Assembly: GCA_020205615.1 (NCBI GenBank)
Contig: CM035152.1
Coordinates: 115,468,950 to 115,532,949 of the forward strand
Source: Panax quinquefolius
Lineage: Eukaryota; Streptophyta; Magnoliopsida; Apiales; Araliaceae
Direction: 5' to 3'
DNA length: 64,000 bases
Shown here: positions 1 through 11,030 of the stretch, piece after piece
Layout of the letters: the number at the start of each line of letters is the position of its first letter
Numbering within the stretch: position 1 is the first letter of the stretch
The notes under the pieces: generated by a model
What the model was told of the DNA's origin: nothing
The model's input: the letters and a program-made list of their open reading frames with translations, nothing else
Database searches by the model: none
Position numbers and translations under genes: made by a program

Positions 1-1
1 C

Positions 2-697
2 TATCAGTGGATCATGACTTGGTCTAATCCTCCGAAAACACCAGGAAAGTATGACGTAGATGCGATAACAGCATTAACAACACAAGTGGCCGCAATGGCT
101 AAGCAAATGGAAATATGGCATCCACAATCCACACAGCAGGTAGTGATGGTTTGTGAATTATGTGTTTGGGGTCATGCTACAGATCAGTGTGCCATAAATT
201 TTGAATCAGCTCAGTTCGTAGGGAGCTATAATCCATCTACCCAACCTTACCCGAATCAAAACGCATATAATCCGGGTTGGAGAAATCATCCGAGGTTTTC
301 ATGGAGTAACAATCAAGCTCAAGCTCAAGCGCCGAGGTAACAAAACACATCCGGATTTCAAAATCAAACACAACAACCAGAGCGGAAAGCAAGTTGGGAA
401 GAAGCCTTGGATAGATTTGTTAAAGTGTCTAAAAAAATGAATGAGAAAAATGAGAAAAAATTTAATCAAATTGAGCTGAATATGCAAAGTCAAAGTGCGT
501 CGATCAAGAATCTGGAAAATCAAGTGGGACAGATAACGCATGCACTTAATAACCGACCACTTGGAATACTTCGGAGTGACATAGAGAAAAATTCGGGCAG
601 AGATGAGCATTGTAAGGTCGTAACTCTACGAAGTGGAAAGGAATTGCAAGAGACAGTGACAAGGATAAGGAAAAGAAGGACAACGCAACAAGTATAA
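2..697 (+). pseudogene. gag: Athila-1 gag, C-terminal part
   Basis: This is the C-terminal half of an Athila-type Gag, the structural protein of the virus-like particle. A zinc knuckle of the form C-x2-C-x3-H-x4-C (CELCVWGHATDQC) lies near 157-195, followed by an Asn/Pro/Gln-rich linker with FSWSNNQ. After an in-frame TAA at 338-340 the same frame continues from 407 with the conserved region holding SIKNLENQVGQI and TLRSGKEL, ending at 697. The same blocks occur in the second Athila element at 30868-31330. The N-terminal part lies before the window. The in-frame stop and the later frame change make it non-functional. Confidence 0.85.
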
Positions 698-708
698 TAG
701 AGGAAGTT

Positions 709-1758
709 GTGGACACCGAAAAACATCAAGATGAGACCTTAGAGCAGAAAGAACAGGAACAAACCAGCGCAATGCCTCCCATACCGTATCCACAGAGGAT
801 TCAGAAAGCCAAGTTGGATAAGCAGTTTTCACGATTCTTGGATATCTTCAAAAAGCTGCATATCAACATCCCCTTTGTCGAAGCCTTGGAACAAATGCCG
901 AGTTACGCCAAGTTTATGAAGGAGGTTTTGTCGAGGAAGAGAAAATTGGGTGAGTTCGAGACAGTGGCATTGATCAAGAATGCGGTGGTGATTATTCAAA
1001 AAATAAGTTACCACCGAAGCTTAAGGATCCAGGTAGCTTTAATATACCATGTGAAATTGGAAATCAGTTTTTGGGTCGAGCATTATGTGATTTGGGGGCT
1101 AGTATAAATTTGATGCCATTATTCGTCTATAGCCAGTTTGGACTTCAGGCTCCACGACCGACAAATATCAGTTTGCAGTTAGCGGATAGATCGGTTACAT
1201 ATCCACGAGGTATTGTTGAGGATGTTTTAGTTAAAGTGGATAAATTCATCTTCCCAGCGAACTTCTTTATTTTGGATTGTGAAGTGGATAGCGAAATCCC
1301 AATTATTCTTGGGCGACCATTTTTAGCAACGGGGAGAACTTTGATTGATGTGAAAAAAGGTGAATTGACAATGCGAGTTGAAGATCAACAGGTCACCTTT
1401 AATGTATTCAAGTCAATGTCTTATCCGAAAGAAAAAAGGTGAATGTTTGTGGGTGGATATCATGGAGGAATTGGTTAATCACAAGTTCAATGGAAATTAT
1501 TTAGGAGGACCGCTTGAATCCATTTTGCTCGGGGATGACGACGATTGCAGATGAAGAGGACATTGAGTATGTCAAATGGTTAGATACATCATCATCTTAC
1601 GGAAAAGCAATCAATCATTCGACATCCTTGATAGGCCCGAAACAGAAGGTAAAAAGTTCAAACCCTCGATAGAAGAGCCCACCGGTGTTGGAATTAAAAG
1701 CCACTACCCTCTCATCTGCAGTATGCTTATTTGGGACAAGATGCCACCTTACCAGTAA
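709..1758 (+). pseudogene. Athila-1 Gag-Pol linker and aspartic protease
   Basis: One frame (709-1020) carries the lysine-rich linker with QFSRFLDIFKKL and MPSYAKFMKEVL, which is conserved in Athila polyproteins. A frame change then leads into the protease (1071-1442). Its catalytic aspartate lies in LCDLGASINLMP, and the downstream flap and core hold PIILGRPFLATG. The protease would process Gag-Pol inside the particle. From 1443 to 1758 the protease-RT connector is broken by stops. The equivalent region of Athila-2 is 31430-32457. The protease core looks intact, but the reading frame around it is disrupted. Confidence 0.85.
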
Positions 1759-3235
1759 TTGTTTCGACAGAATTAATGGACACACAAAAGGAGAAACTGC
1801 TACGGGTTCTGCGTGAGTTCAAAACAGCAATTGGGTGGACCATAGCAAATATTCAGGGAATTAGTCCATCATATTGTATGCACAAGATTTTAATGGAAGA
1901 GGGGGCAAAACCAACCATTGAGATGCAAAGAAGGCTAAACCCCATTATGAAAGATGTGGTGAAAAAGGAGATTATAAAGTGGTTGGATGCCGACATTATT
2001 TACCCTATCTCAAATAGGTCTTGGGCAAGTCCTGTACAATGTGTACCAAAGAAAGGGGGTATGACAGTGGTGAAGAATGAAGCTAATGAGCTCATCCCTA
2101 CTCGAACAGTTACAGGATGGAGAGTATGCATGGACTACCGCAAACTGAATAAAGCCACTCGCAAGGATCACTTCCCCTTGCCGTTCATTGATCAAATATT
2201 GGATAGGCTAGCGGACATCAGTTCTACTGTCTCCTGGATGAATATTCTGGGTATAATCAAATTTCCATAGCACCGGAGGATCAAGAGAAGACTACATTCA
2301 CATGCCCATACGATACGTTTTCATTCCGGCGTATGTCCTTTGGTTTATGTAATGCGCCGACAACCTTTCAACGGTGCATGATGGCAATCTTCTCCGATAT
2401 GGTCGAGCAAATTTTGGAGGTATTTATAGATGACTTTTCTGTGTTCGGTGATAGCTTTGATTTATGTTTGAAAAATCTAATTTTAGTGTTAAAACGATGC
2501 GTGGAGACTAACCTGGTCCTTAACTGGGAAAAATGTCACTTCATGGTGAAAGAAGGGATTATCTTGGGGCATAAGGTTTCTGCAGCAAGGTTGGAGGTGG
2601 ACAAAGCAAAGATTGAGACAATTGAGAAATTACCCCCTCCATCATCTGTGAAGGGAATCCGGAGCTTCTTGGGACATGCGGGTTTCTATGGATGCTTCAT
2701 TAAAGATTTCTCCAAAATTTCAAAACCCTTATGTTCCCTGTTAGAGAAAGACGTGCCTTTCAAGATGGATCAGTCATGTATCGAGGCATTTGAGGTATTA
2801 AAGAAGAAGTTGGTCTCTCGCTTTAATTATTGTGCTTTTGATTGGTCTTTACCTGATTCGAATTGATGTGCGACGCGGTGACTACGCGATTGGGGAGCGA
2901 GATTGGGACAACGTCATGACAAGATTTTCACACAATCTACTATTCCAAAGAAGACGTTGACGGATGCCCAGTTGAACTACACAACCACCAAAAAAGAATT
3001 ACTTGCAGTTGTGTTTGCCTTTGACAAATTCAAAGCATATCTCATTGGGACCAAGGTAATTATCTACACGGATCATTCTGCCATCAAATATCTGATTGAG
3101 AAGAAGGACGCTAAACGGTGGTTAATACGATGGGTATTGTTGCTACAAGAATTTGATTTGGAGATCCGGGATAGAAAAGGTACCGAAAATCAAGTGGCGG
3201 ATCATCTTTCTCAGTTGGAAAATGCAGAATTTTAG
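1731..3235 (+). pseudogene. Athila-1 reverse transcriptase and RNase H
   Basis: The RT starts in the frame at 1731 with the N-terminal fingers (GWTIANIQGISPSYCMHKI, then VCMDYRKLNKATRKDHFPLPF). The palm motif that should carry the first catalytic Asp is garbled at about 2215-2270. After a frame change the second frame (2333-2866) holds MSFGLCNAPTTFQRCMMAIF and an intact catalytic box FIDDFSVFG, then the connection domain with FLGHAGFYG. RNase H follows at 2903-3235 with [27 protein letters not shown] and [11 protein letters not shown]. It would copy element RNA into cDNA. At least two frame changes and several stops inactivate it. Confidence 0.88.
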
Positions 3236-3250
3236 CAAAAAGATAACGTC

Positions 3251-4583
3251 ATGATTAATGAGGAATTTTTGAATGAACAACTTCTCCGAGTAACAACGAC
3301 ATTGCCATGGTATGCAGATTATGTGAACTACTTGGTTGGTAAGGTGTTACCACCGAACTTGAACTCACAAAAACGAAAGAAATTCCTCCATGATGTGAAG
3401 AAATACTATTGGGAAGAACCATTTCTGTTTAAGGCCTACGCGGATCAAATGATTAGACGTTGTGTGTCACATGAAGAGATGGACAGCATACTAGGTCATT
3501 GCCACTCGTCAGATTATGGAGGCCATTATTCGGGTATCCAAAAAAGAGCCAAAGTGTTACAATCAGGATTTTTCTGGCCTTCTCTATTCAAGGATGCGTA
3601 TCTCTATGTGCTTTAAAGTGTGATCGGTGCAACGCCGTAGGTAATATCTAAAGCGCAATGAAATGCCACTCAACTCAAATTTGGAGGTAGAATCATTCGA
3701 CGTATGGGGAATCGATTTTATGGGACCTTTCCATCATCATTTAATAATTAATACATTACATTGGTGATCGATTATGTTTCCAAATGGGTAGAAGCCGCAG
3801 CTTTACCCTCGAATGATGCCAACGTTGTCCTCTGATTCTTAAAGAAAAACATCTTCACAAGATTTTGGATGCCAAGGGCGATAATAAGTGATGAGGTAAC
3901 TCATTTCTGTAATAAGTAGTTCATTAAATTGCTTGTAAAGTATGGGGTTCGTCATAAAATTGCAGCCACGTATCATCCCCAAACCAATGGTCAAGCGGAG
4001 GTTTCGAATAGGGAGGTCAAGCGAATTCTGGAAAAGGTGGTCAATCCGTCACGAAAAGATTGGTCATTGCGTCTTGACGATGCTCTATGGGCATATCGAA
4101 CAGCATATAAGAACCCGATCCGCATGTCACCTTACAGAATGGTCTACAGTAAGACATGTCACCTCCCGGTTGAATTAGAACACAGTGCACACTGGGCCAT
4201 TTGGAAACTAAACTTTGATTTACAAGCGGCGGGTGAGAAAAGGTTATTGCAATTGAATGAGATGGACGAATTCCGGTTCAATGCATATGAAAACGTAAAA
4301 CTCTACAAGGAGAAACTCAAAGCCTGACATGATAAGAAAATTTTTGATCGAACATTCGAACTGGGCCAACAAGTCTTGCTTTTTAACTCTCGATTGCGTT
4401 TATTCCCTAGAAAACTAAAATCTCGTTGGTCGGGACCTTTCAAAGTTGTATCTGTTGCACCATACGGTAATATCGAAGTCGAAGAACCTAATTCAACTGC
4501 ACATTTAAGGTGAACGGTCAACGACTTAAACACTATTGGAGTGGACCCATCGAACGCCAATCTAAAACCATGTTCCTCTCCGA
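3251..4583 (+). pseudogene. Athila-1 integrase
   Basis: The frame at 3251-3616 encodes the linker and zinc-binding region (CHSSDYGGHYSG, then GFFWPSLFKDA). The following 300 bases still show the start of the catalytic core but are broken by stops. The frame at 3929-4327 carries [14 protein letters not shown] with the catalytic Glu, then [19 protein letters not shown] at 4325-4327 interrupts the C-terminal domain, which continues in the same frame with [18 protein letters not shown] and a stop near 4512. It lacks a chromodomain, as expected for Athila. It is a decayed gene with recognisable HHCC and DDE parts. Confidence 0.85.
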
Positions 4584-4596
4584 TCCTACAACCAAT

Positions 4597-4672
4597 TAAG
4601 CAGAACAGCAAAGTCAGGCTGACGACTATAAACAAAGCGCTATGGGGAGGCAACCCCACGAGTTTTAGCATT
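4597..4672 (+). other. Conserved post-pol non-coding block with hairpin (Athila-1)
   Basis: Just after the integrase remnant lies a block with GTCAGGCTGACGAC, AAACAAAGCGCT and a perfect stem-loop: TGGGG (4643-4647), loop AGGCAA, CCCCA (4654-4658). The same block occurs in Athila-2 at 35262-35332 with a different stem sequence and an identical loop. The function is not known from the sequence. Confidence 0.75.
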
Positions 4673-5922
4673 TTTTTATTCAATTCACATTTTATTCATT
4701 TTATTTAATAGCGTTCTTTAGCTAATAGTATATATTTTTATTAGTATTATAACACTCATCAGGCAAATTTTGTTGTATCACCAGGTACAGTGCAAGTCGA
4801 GTAAGATGGCATTCCTGACCACATGCTCATCATCCGACGCCTTGTTCTCTATGCAAGACTTGATATCAAGCTCAGACACCCCATCCATCCGCACCATTTC
4901 TGTAAGACTAATGCCTTTTATTTCAAATACCTGCTAGGCTCACTCATCGATCACGAAGATCGGACTCTGGACACATACTCAAAGGTGCTGACGCTAGAGC
5001 TCTCAGATCAAACCCTGCAGAGAAGCGCCCGGCGTTATTATTATTACAACTCAAACCCAGCGCCCGGTCTTTGGGAGCGTTTTTGAACGGTTTTTAAATG
5101 CTTGAATTTCTCATCTCCAATAAATCCAACTTCTATTCCACTTATACCTTCTCCACACTACTTTGGCACATTAAATTCTAGACATACCCATTACTTTCAC
5201 ATCTCTTTGCTCATCGCACTAATACTTGGTGGTCCACGAAATTTTCTCTCATAATTGTTTCCAGGTTACTCTTTGAAGGAAAAAGGTATGTTGCTCACAA
5301 TTTCTTCTCCTCAGTCGGTATAATTACAGGTATCAATGGCCTTCACTAGTAAATAAGAAAAACACATATCTTTCATATGATACCCACTCTGTCTTCTTCT
5401 TCTGGGTCGTGCTGGTTATTACATATCAAGTGAGGCAATTATTTGATAAATTGAATAAGAGATGCTATGATGGGTTCTATTTTCTGAGTTGGTTTATGCG
5501 ATGTGATCCTGTGTATGGATATCACTATGTTTACAATACGCCTACAAGGTGTTTGCTGTAATGCCAAAATGAACTTCAAATTGCTATCTCTGCATGATTT
5601 TAGTTATTACATTACGGGACCATTGCTTTCCACTATCCATGTCCGTAATGTACACCGTCATATGCCATATAATTGTTACACATCACACATTGTGGGCATC
5701 TTACGCATTCCATTGCCCAAGCTAGCTATGGAGCCATAAATGCGACTACTTTGTCTAATTATCCTTCTTGGCTATTATATGTCTCATTCCACCCCCATCC
5801 GAGCCACCAAAATTTACTTATTTGGAAGTTTGGGGGTAGTAATATGGGTACATATGTCCATTCTCGAATTTTGCATATTTCTAACATGGTTGGATGCGAT
5901 TTTCGTGCAGATTTTTTTTTAC
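4673..5922 (+). other. Athila-1 pol-ORF3 spacer
   Basis: This 1.25-kb stretch between integrase and the env-like ORF has no convincing coding sequence. It holds a pair of short GC-rich blocks at 5025-5080 (GCGCCCGG twice), comparable to the longer GC-rich palindromes in the same position of Athila-2. A pyrimidine tract with CGTGCAG (5905-5911) sits just before the ORF3 start at 5923 and could be a 3' splice acceptor for a subgenomic ORF3 message. That role is inference. Confidence 0.5.
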
Positions 5923-7080
5923 ATGGCTTCAAAATGTCAACGCGACGAAGGGTCCGGTTCCGCCTCAGCCCCACCAAAATTTGATAATAGAAGGTTTGTA
6001 AGCGCCGAGGCACAGGAGCGCTACAACAAGATGGCTACCCGCTCTCTCATCCCCAAACGAGGTTTAAGGCCTGATCAATCCAAAGACGGGGACATAGCGG
6101 TCATGATAGCTGAGAGGAATTGGTTCACACTTACCGAGCAGCCCGATCCAGCGGTGATTGCAGTTGTAAAAGAGTTCTACGCCAATGTGCCCAAGCATTA
6201 CCATTATGGGGTCTTTGTGAGGGGCAAAGAAGTTGAAATTGGTGAAGAAGACATTAACTGGTGTTATCAACTGCCAGTAGAGGGCTTGAATGATGAGTAT
6301 GCTAGACTCGTGAGTGATGGGCCGGACTATGAAAAGATAATTCGTGAGCTTTGTCAAACCGGACACCTTATGGACATTGCATTTAGCGTGGGAAGCATGA
6401 CTTTCCACTCTCTCACCTCGGTCTATATGGAAAGGCGTGGTATGCCTTTGTTTGCGCCAAACTCATGCCATGCACACATGTGAGCCACGTCACCAAAGAA
6501 AGGACTGTGGTGCTATATTCAATTATACAAGGCCTAAAGATTGATGTCGGCCACCTTATTCAGTAGTCCATTCTCTGAGCATCCCGACGAGGGACCACAG
6601 GAGGGTTACCACATCCGTCTCTCATCTGCATTTTGTGTGCTAAGTTTGGGGTCAAATGGAAGTCGGATGAGATGATTCAGATGCCAATGCCCTTGTTGGA
6701 CCACAAGTTGATCAGCATGTATAAAGTGTGGACAGGTGGGGCAAACCACCCTAGGGGATTGGGTTTCATAATTCCTCAAGTTGAAGCTTCTCAAGCTCCA
6801 CCTACTTATGGCCATTCCTCCGCAGCTCACCATCGTGTGGTTCTAGAAGCAGTCCAGCGTGAAATAGACGGATGGTTCTACAATCTCGAAGCCCAAAATG
6901 TCCGCCTATCTGAACGTCAAGATGTGATCTACAAGTACTTGGTTGACCAGTTTGCAGCCCAGAATGCTATGAACGCCCAACTGTTTCCGGGTGTTAATCT
7001 CAATCAGTTCCCTACTGCTCCAATTTTACCTGTGTTTCCCCTTCTGATCAAGAGATGAGCGAGGATGATGATGCTCCACC
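5923..7080 (+). pseudogene. Athila-1 ORF3, env-like position, plant transposon protein family
   Basis: The third Athila ORF lies between pol and the 3' LTR, where env sits in retroviruses. I chose ATG 5923 (MASKCQRDEG) because the homologous start in Athila-2 reads MASQSSSKRQRGE. The conserved region has FDNRRFVSAEAQERY, IPKRGL, VKEFYANV and FVRGKEVEI, matching the family often annotated as putative plant transposon protein. The first frame stops at 6481-6483. Homology resumes in another frame at 6633 with CAKFGVKWKSDEM, YKVWTGGANHPRG and a C-terminal coiled-coil-like region to 7058. No signal peptide or transmembrane helix is evident in the conserved part. The function is unknown. Confidence 0.78.
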
Positions 7081-8257
7081 TGAGGAATAAGCTCGTCAGG
7101 GAAGTCCTCTATCTTATATTGTTTTATCTTTCGCATGAGGACATTGCTTTAGATAAGTTTGGGGGTAATTTATTTTTATTGGCATTATTAGGTTGTTAAT
7201 GGTTTGGGTAATTTGAATTGTTATTTTGGGTTAAATGTTGCATTTAGGATTGCATGTTAATTCCAGCCTTTGATAGTACGTATGTTTGGGGCCAATGATG
7301 AAATTAAAATTGCATGAATAAGGCTAGTAAGGATTGTTAAGCTAGTGATATGATTTTCTTGATATGATGTAAATCTTCATCTATTTGACACTGATATTAT
7401 AAGGATAACACATTTTGAAAAATGACCATGTTGGCTATGATAGTTTAAATGGATAGATAATAGAGTTTTAAAGGATGAATGCTAGTGAAATGAAGGAACA
7501 ATTTAAATAGCTAGTGAAGACTTAATTTAGATATGAACTCAAGTTTGGGGGAAAAATATTTGGAGTATATAAGCTTTGAAAAAAAAAAGAAAAAAAATTA
7601 AAAAAAAAGAATAAACACCGTGGCATGCTTGTCTAGTTTTGTGGCCTTTGTTACTTGAGTAAGTAAGCCCGAGGGGATTGTCTCTACACCTAGCGCCCTA
7701 AGGTCTTAATGGCTTGGGAGTCGTTGGTCGATTAAGGTAACACTATAAAGCCTAAGGGAATAAGACAATGCATAGTCATGAGAAAAAAAATGGAAGAAAA
7801 AATATGATAAAGCGGGAAAAGTGCAAAAAGCCCCCGTATAAAAAAATAAAAGCATAAGTATTCCATTTTGACCCCTGGACTTTGGTGATTGTTTAATTTC
7901 AGTTGAATCAAGTTTATTTGATGAGTTCTCTAGTTTAAACTGTATGATGCCTACTAAGAAATTTATTATCTTTCATATTTTGCTTTTCATTGGTTAGCAT
8001 GGTTGTTTAACACACACTCACGGTATCAGTAATAACAGATTTAGATTTATTGATTGTTGGGATATTATTGACCTGCCTACACATGATGTATTAGCATATT
8101 TTTGTGATTTTTCTGAGGCCTATGGATATAAGGTGTGCTATTCAATTGCTGGAGTTATGATCATTTAGATAGGGTGCATTTGCATGGTTGTTTAGGTGTT
8201 TTTGTGTCTCGTGTTTTGTTGCTTGAGGACAAGCAATGATTTAAGTTTGGGGGTATT
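7081..8257 (+). other. Athila-1 3' non-coding region with repeated polypurine-tract motif
   Basis: No coding sequence is seen. The motif AAGTTTGGGGG occurs three times (7155-7165, 7541-7551, 8243-8253), and the last copy abuts the LTR as the functional polypurine tract. A highly conserved block at about 7609-7745 (TGCTTGTCTAGTTTTGTGGC and CACCTAGCGCCCTAAGGTC) recurs in Athila-2 at 37742-37880 and, inverted, in Athila-3 near 59690-59860. A low-complexity A-rich stretch lies at 7578-7608. Confidence 0.8.
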
Positions 8258-9494
8258 TGATGATTGAGTAATATACCCATGAATTGGATATATTTGGGCT
8301 TAATTTATTGTATTCTCAAAGCATTTAGATTTGTTTTTACTGTGTTTAGTTGTTTTCTTGCAGATTCGGGAGCTGTAAGAACACTTGGGAGCATTTGAGC
8401 TAAAAAGGGGCATAATAGCCAACTTCTGCACCTCAGCACCGGGGCGCTCCTTCTAGTGTATTTCTCAGCGTCGGGGCGCTGAGCCGGAATGTTTGTTGAC
8501 CAGGGACGCGCGTGGATCAGGCGTTGACTTGCATTAATGGGTTGGTTATTAAGAAGTTGATTTAAAAAAGGGAATTAGTTGGACAAGTGGAGTATATAAA
8601 GGCTAGTTTAATTGAAAAGGGTATCTATTCTACACAATTGAAGGCTGATCAAGGAGCAAGAGGAGATTCTAAAGATTTTCACTTGGAGTTCTTCTTCTTC
8701 TTTATTCTTTTAATTTGTGTAATTCTTTAAGGATGATTTTTCAAATATTGTTGGTTTTAATTTCCGTTATGAACTAATTTCTTTAATTAAGATTCCAATT
8801 GAACCTTTTATGATTATGAATTAATTATTTGATTTATTTCAATTATTTATGTTGAAGTGAATTGTTCATCTTGCTTTGTGTTGATTGATTAATTATCTGG
8901 CCAATAATTACCTTGTTACTCTAGAAGGAATTAAAAGAGGAATTCTAGGGTTAGAACTGGGCATGGTGACATGTGACTTAGTTATTTGCACAGTGAATAA
9001 TTAGGTTTGTGAATAGAATGGAAATATCTGTTCACCGCATGTAACACATAAGGAATTGGAATTGAAAAGAGTTTAATTCAATTGTTTTGCATAGGAATAT
9101 AGCAAGATTAATCTGGGTTAAATAGAAGGCAACTGATCACTTGGAAAAGTACTTTTGGCGCTTGTGAATTCCTGTTAACAATTTAGTAGACATAATAATT
9201 GGGATAATTGGATAATTGATTTATAGTTCATAATTGGGGATATTGGAGTCTTAATCCTTATTTATCTGAATTCAATCAAATCTTAGTTTGGCGTACTTGC
9301 TTTCTTTTAGATTAATTTCTTTTAATTGCTTAATTTAATTTTCTTAATTCGAAAAATCACAATTATTGGTTGTTTAAATAAAATTGAATTGATATAGTGC
9401 TAGTAGTTGGAATTTATTAATTAGAATTTCTTGTGGGATCGACACTCTATCTTATCACTATATTACTTGTTGACCATGTATACTGCACGCTTGC
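8258..9494 (+). repeat. Athila-1 3' LTR, truncated at its 3' end
   Basis: It starts TGATGATTGAG immediately after the polypurine tract. A TATA-like TATATAAA is at 8593-8600, and a GC-rich inverted pair (CACCGGGGCGCT, CGTCGGGGCGCT) is at 8435-8490. The R/U5-like part (8900-9480) matches the other Athila LTRs in the window, including CACTTGTTGACC-type sequence near the end. The expected terminus is missing, and from about 9495 the sequence reads as chromovirus RT. Confidence 0.8.
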
Positions 9495-11010
9495 TTTGAT
9501 TATGAAATCAACCAACAAGTACGCAAAATTTTTGAAGTGTGAATTCTGGCTAGAACGCGTACAATTTCTTAGACATGTGATTGACAAAGACGGGATCTCA
9601 GTAGATCCATCAAAAGTCGAAGCCGTAATCAATTGGGAACAACCAAGGACACCATTGGAGGTGAGAAGTTTCTTGGGACTTGGCAGCTACTATAGATGAT
9701 TCGTTCAAAACTTTTCCAAGATTGCCACCCCGTTAAAAAATTTGACAAGGAAAGCTATAAAATTTGTTTGGACGGAGAAGTGTGAAGAGAGCTTTCAAGA
9801 CTTGAAAAAAGAAGTGTGTTGTCATTACCAGATAATACAGGAAACTTTTTGGTGTATAGTGATACATCACATAAAGGACTAGGGTGTGTGCTTATGAAAA
9901 ATGGCAAAGTCAATGCATAGGCATCAATGCAACTGAAGGAATACGAGAAAGGGTATCTGACTCATGATTTAGAGTTGGCGATAGTAGTATTTACTCTGAA
10001 GATATGGAGACACTATCTCTATGGAGAGAAATGTGAGATCTACACTGACCATAAAAGTCTGAAGTATATTTTCACATAGAAGGATCTTAACATGCGTCAA
10101 AGGAGATGGTTGGAATTAATAAAAGATTACGATTGTGAGATCCTTTATCATCTGGGTAAAGCAAATGTAGTTGCTGACGCCCTGAGTAGAAAAGGCCGAG
10201 AAAAGTTGATGTTGTTAACCAACCAGGGGGAACTTATTTCAGAAATGGAAAGATTGGAGCTAGAAATAAGATTTCCAAAAGAATCCAATGAAAGATTGTT
10301 CCAGATGGGAGATAGCCCAAATTTGGTGAACAAGGTAAAGAATGCTCAACTACAAGATGAAGAATGTAGAAAAATAAAGGAAAGTATAGTTGAGGATAAT
10401 GAGGTGAAGTACAAGGTTGATACCGAAGGAATGCTAAGATTCGAGGGACGAATTTGGGTTCCAGCAGTACCGGATATTAAAGAAGATATATTGACCGAAG
10501 CTCATAACTCAAGATATTTAATTCACCCGGGAAGTACAAAGATGTATCAAGATTTACGATGGCACTTTTGGTGGCCAGACATGAAAAGAGATGTTGCAGA
10601 ATGTGTCGCAAAATGTTTAACATGTCAAAGAGTCAAGGCCGAGCATCAGAGACCCAGCAGATTACTTCAACCGTTGGAAATACCGGAATGGAAATGGGAA
10701 CACATCATAATGGATTTTGTGGTAGGTCTTCCAATTACTTAGAGAGGATACGATGCGATTTGGGTGATAATAGACAGGCTAAAGAAATCAGCACACTTTT
10801 TGCCAATAAAGATTAGATTCAGTCTTGATCGGTTGGCAAAGTTGTACGTTAAAGAGATCATTTTGAGATATGGAGTTCCAGTGTCAATTGTGTCAGATAG
10901 AGATCCGCGATTCACGTCAAATTTCTGGAAAAGACAACAAGAATGCATGGGAACACAATTGAGAATGAGTACAGCGTACCATCCTCAAACAGACGGCTAA
11001 AGAGAATGAA
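9495..11010 (+). pseudogene. Chromovirus pol fragment: RT end, RNase H, integrase core
   Basis: The fragment begins in the RT connection domain (KFLKCEFWLERVQFL, GISVDPSKVEAV, RSFLGLGSYYR) and runs through RNase H ([41 protein letters not shown]). It continues into the integrase zinc finger (CLTCQRVKAEHQRPS) and core: catalytic Asp in MDFVVGLP, second Asp in VSDRDPRF, and HPQTDG, where a stop replaces the following Gln codon. The motifs are of the chromovirus type and differ from the Athila copies nearby. At least five stops or frame changes are present. It ends abruptly near 11010 with no LTR attached, so it is a truncated relic. Confidence 0.85.
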
Positions 11011-11030
11011 TAATCGTAAAAAAACCTTTG

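Larger units (their letters stand above)
1..9494 (+). mobile_element. Athila-1: partial Ty3/gypsy Athila-lineage retrotransposon
   Basis: The window opens inside gag, and the order gag, protease, RT, RNase H, integrase, env-like ORF3, 3' non-coding region and 3' LTR follows on the plus strand. The protease core DLGASINLMP, the RT box FIDDFSVFG, the ORF3 family and the non-coding blocks shared with the full-length copy at 28286-39930 place it in the Athila lineage. Coding blocks lie in several frames with internal stops, so it is dead. The 5' LTR lies outside the window. The 3' LTR breaks off near 9494, just after the stretch ACTTGTTGACCATGTATAC, and joins directly to chromovirus pol sequence. 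No target-site duplication can be checked. Confidence 0.9.

Noticed and set aside
4823..5086. 87-codon open frame in the Athila-1 spacer
   Set aside because: It has no family motif, is not conserved at the same place in Athila-2, and lies in the non-coding pol-ORF3 spacer.
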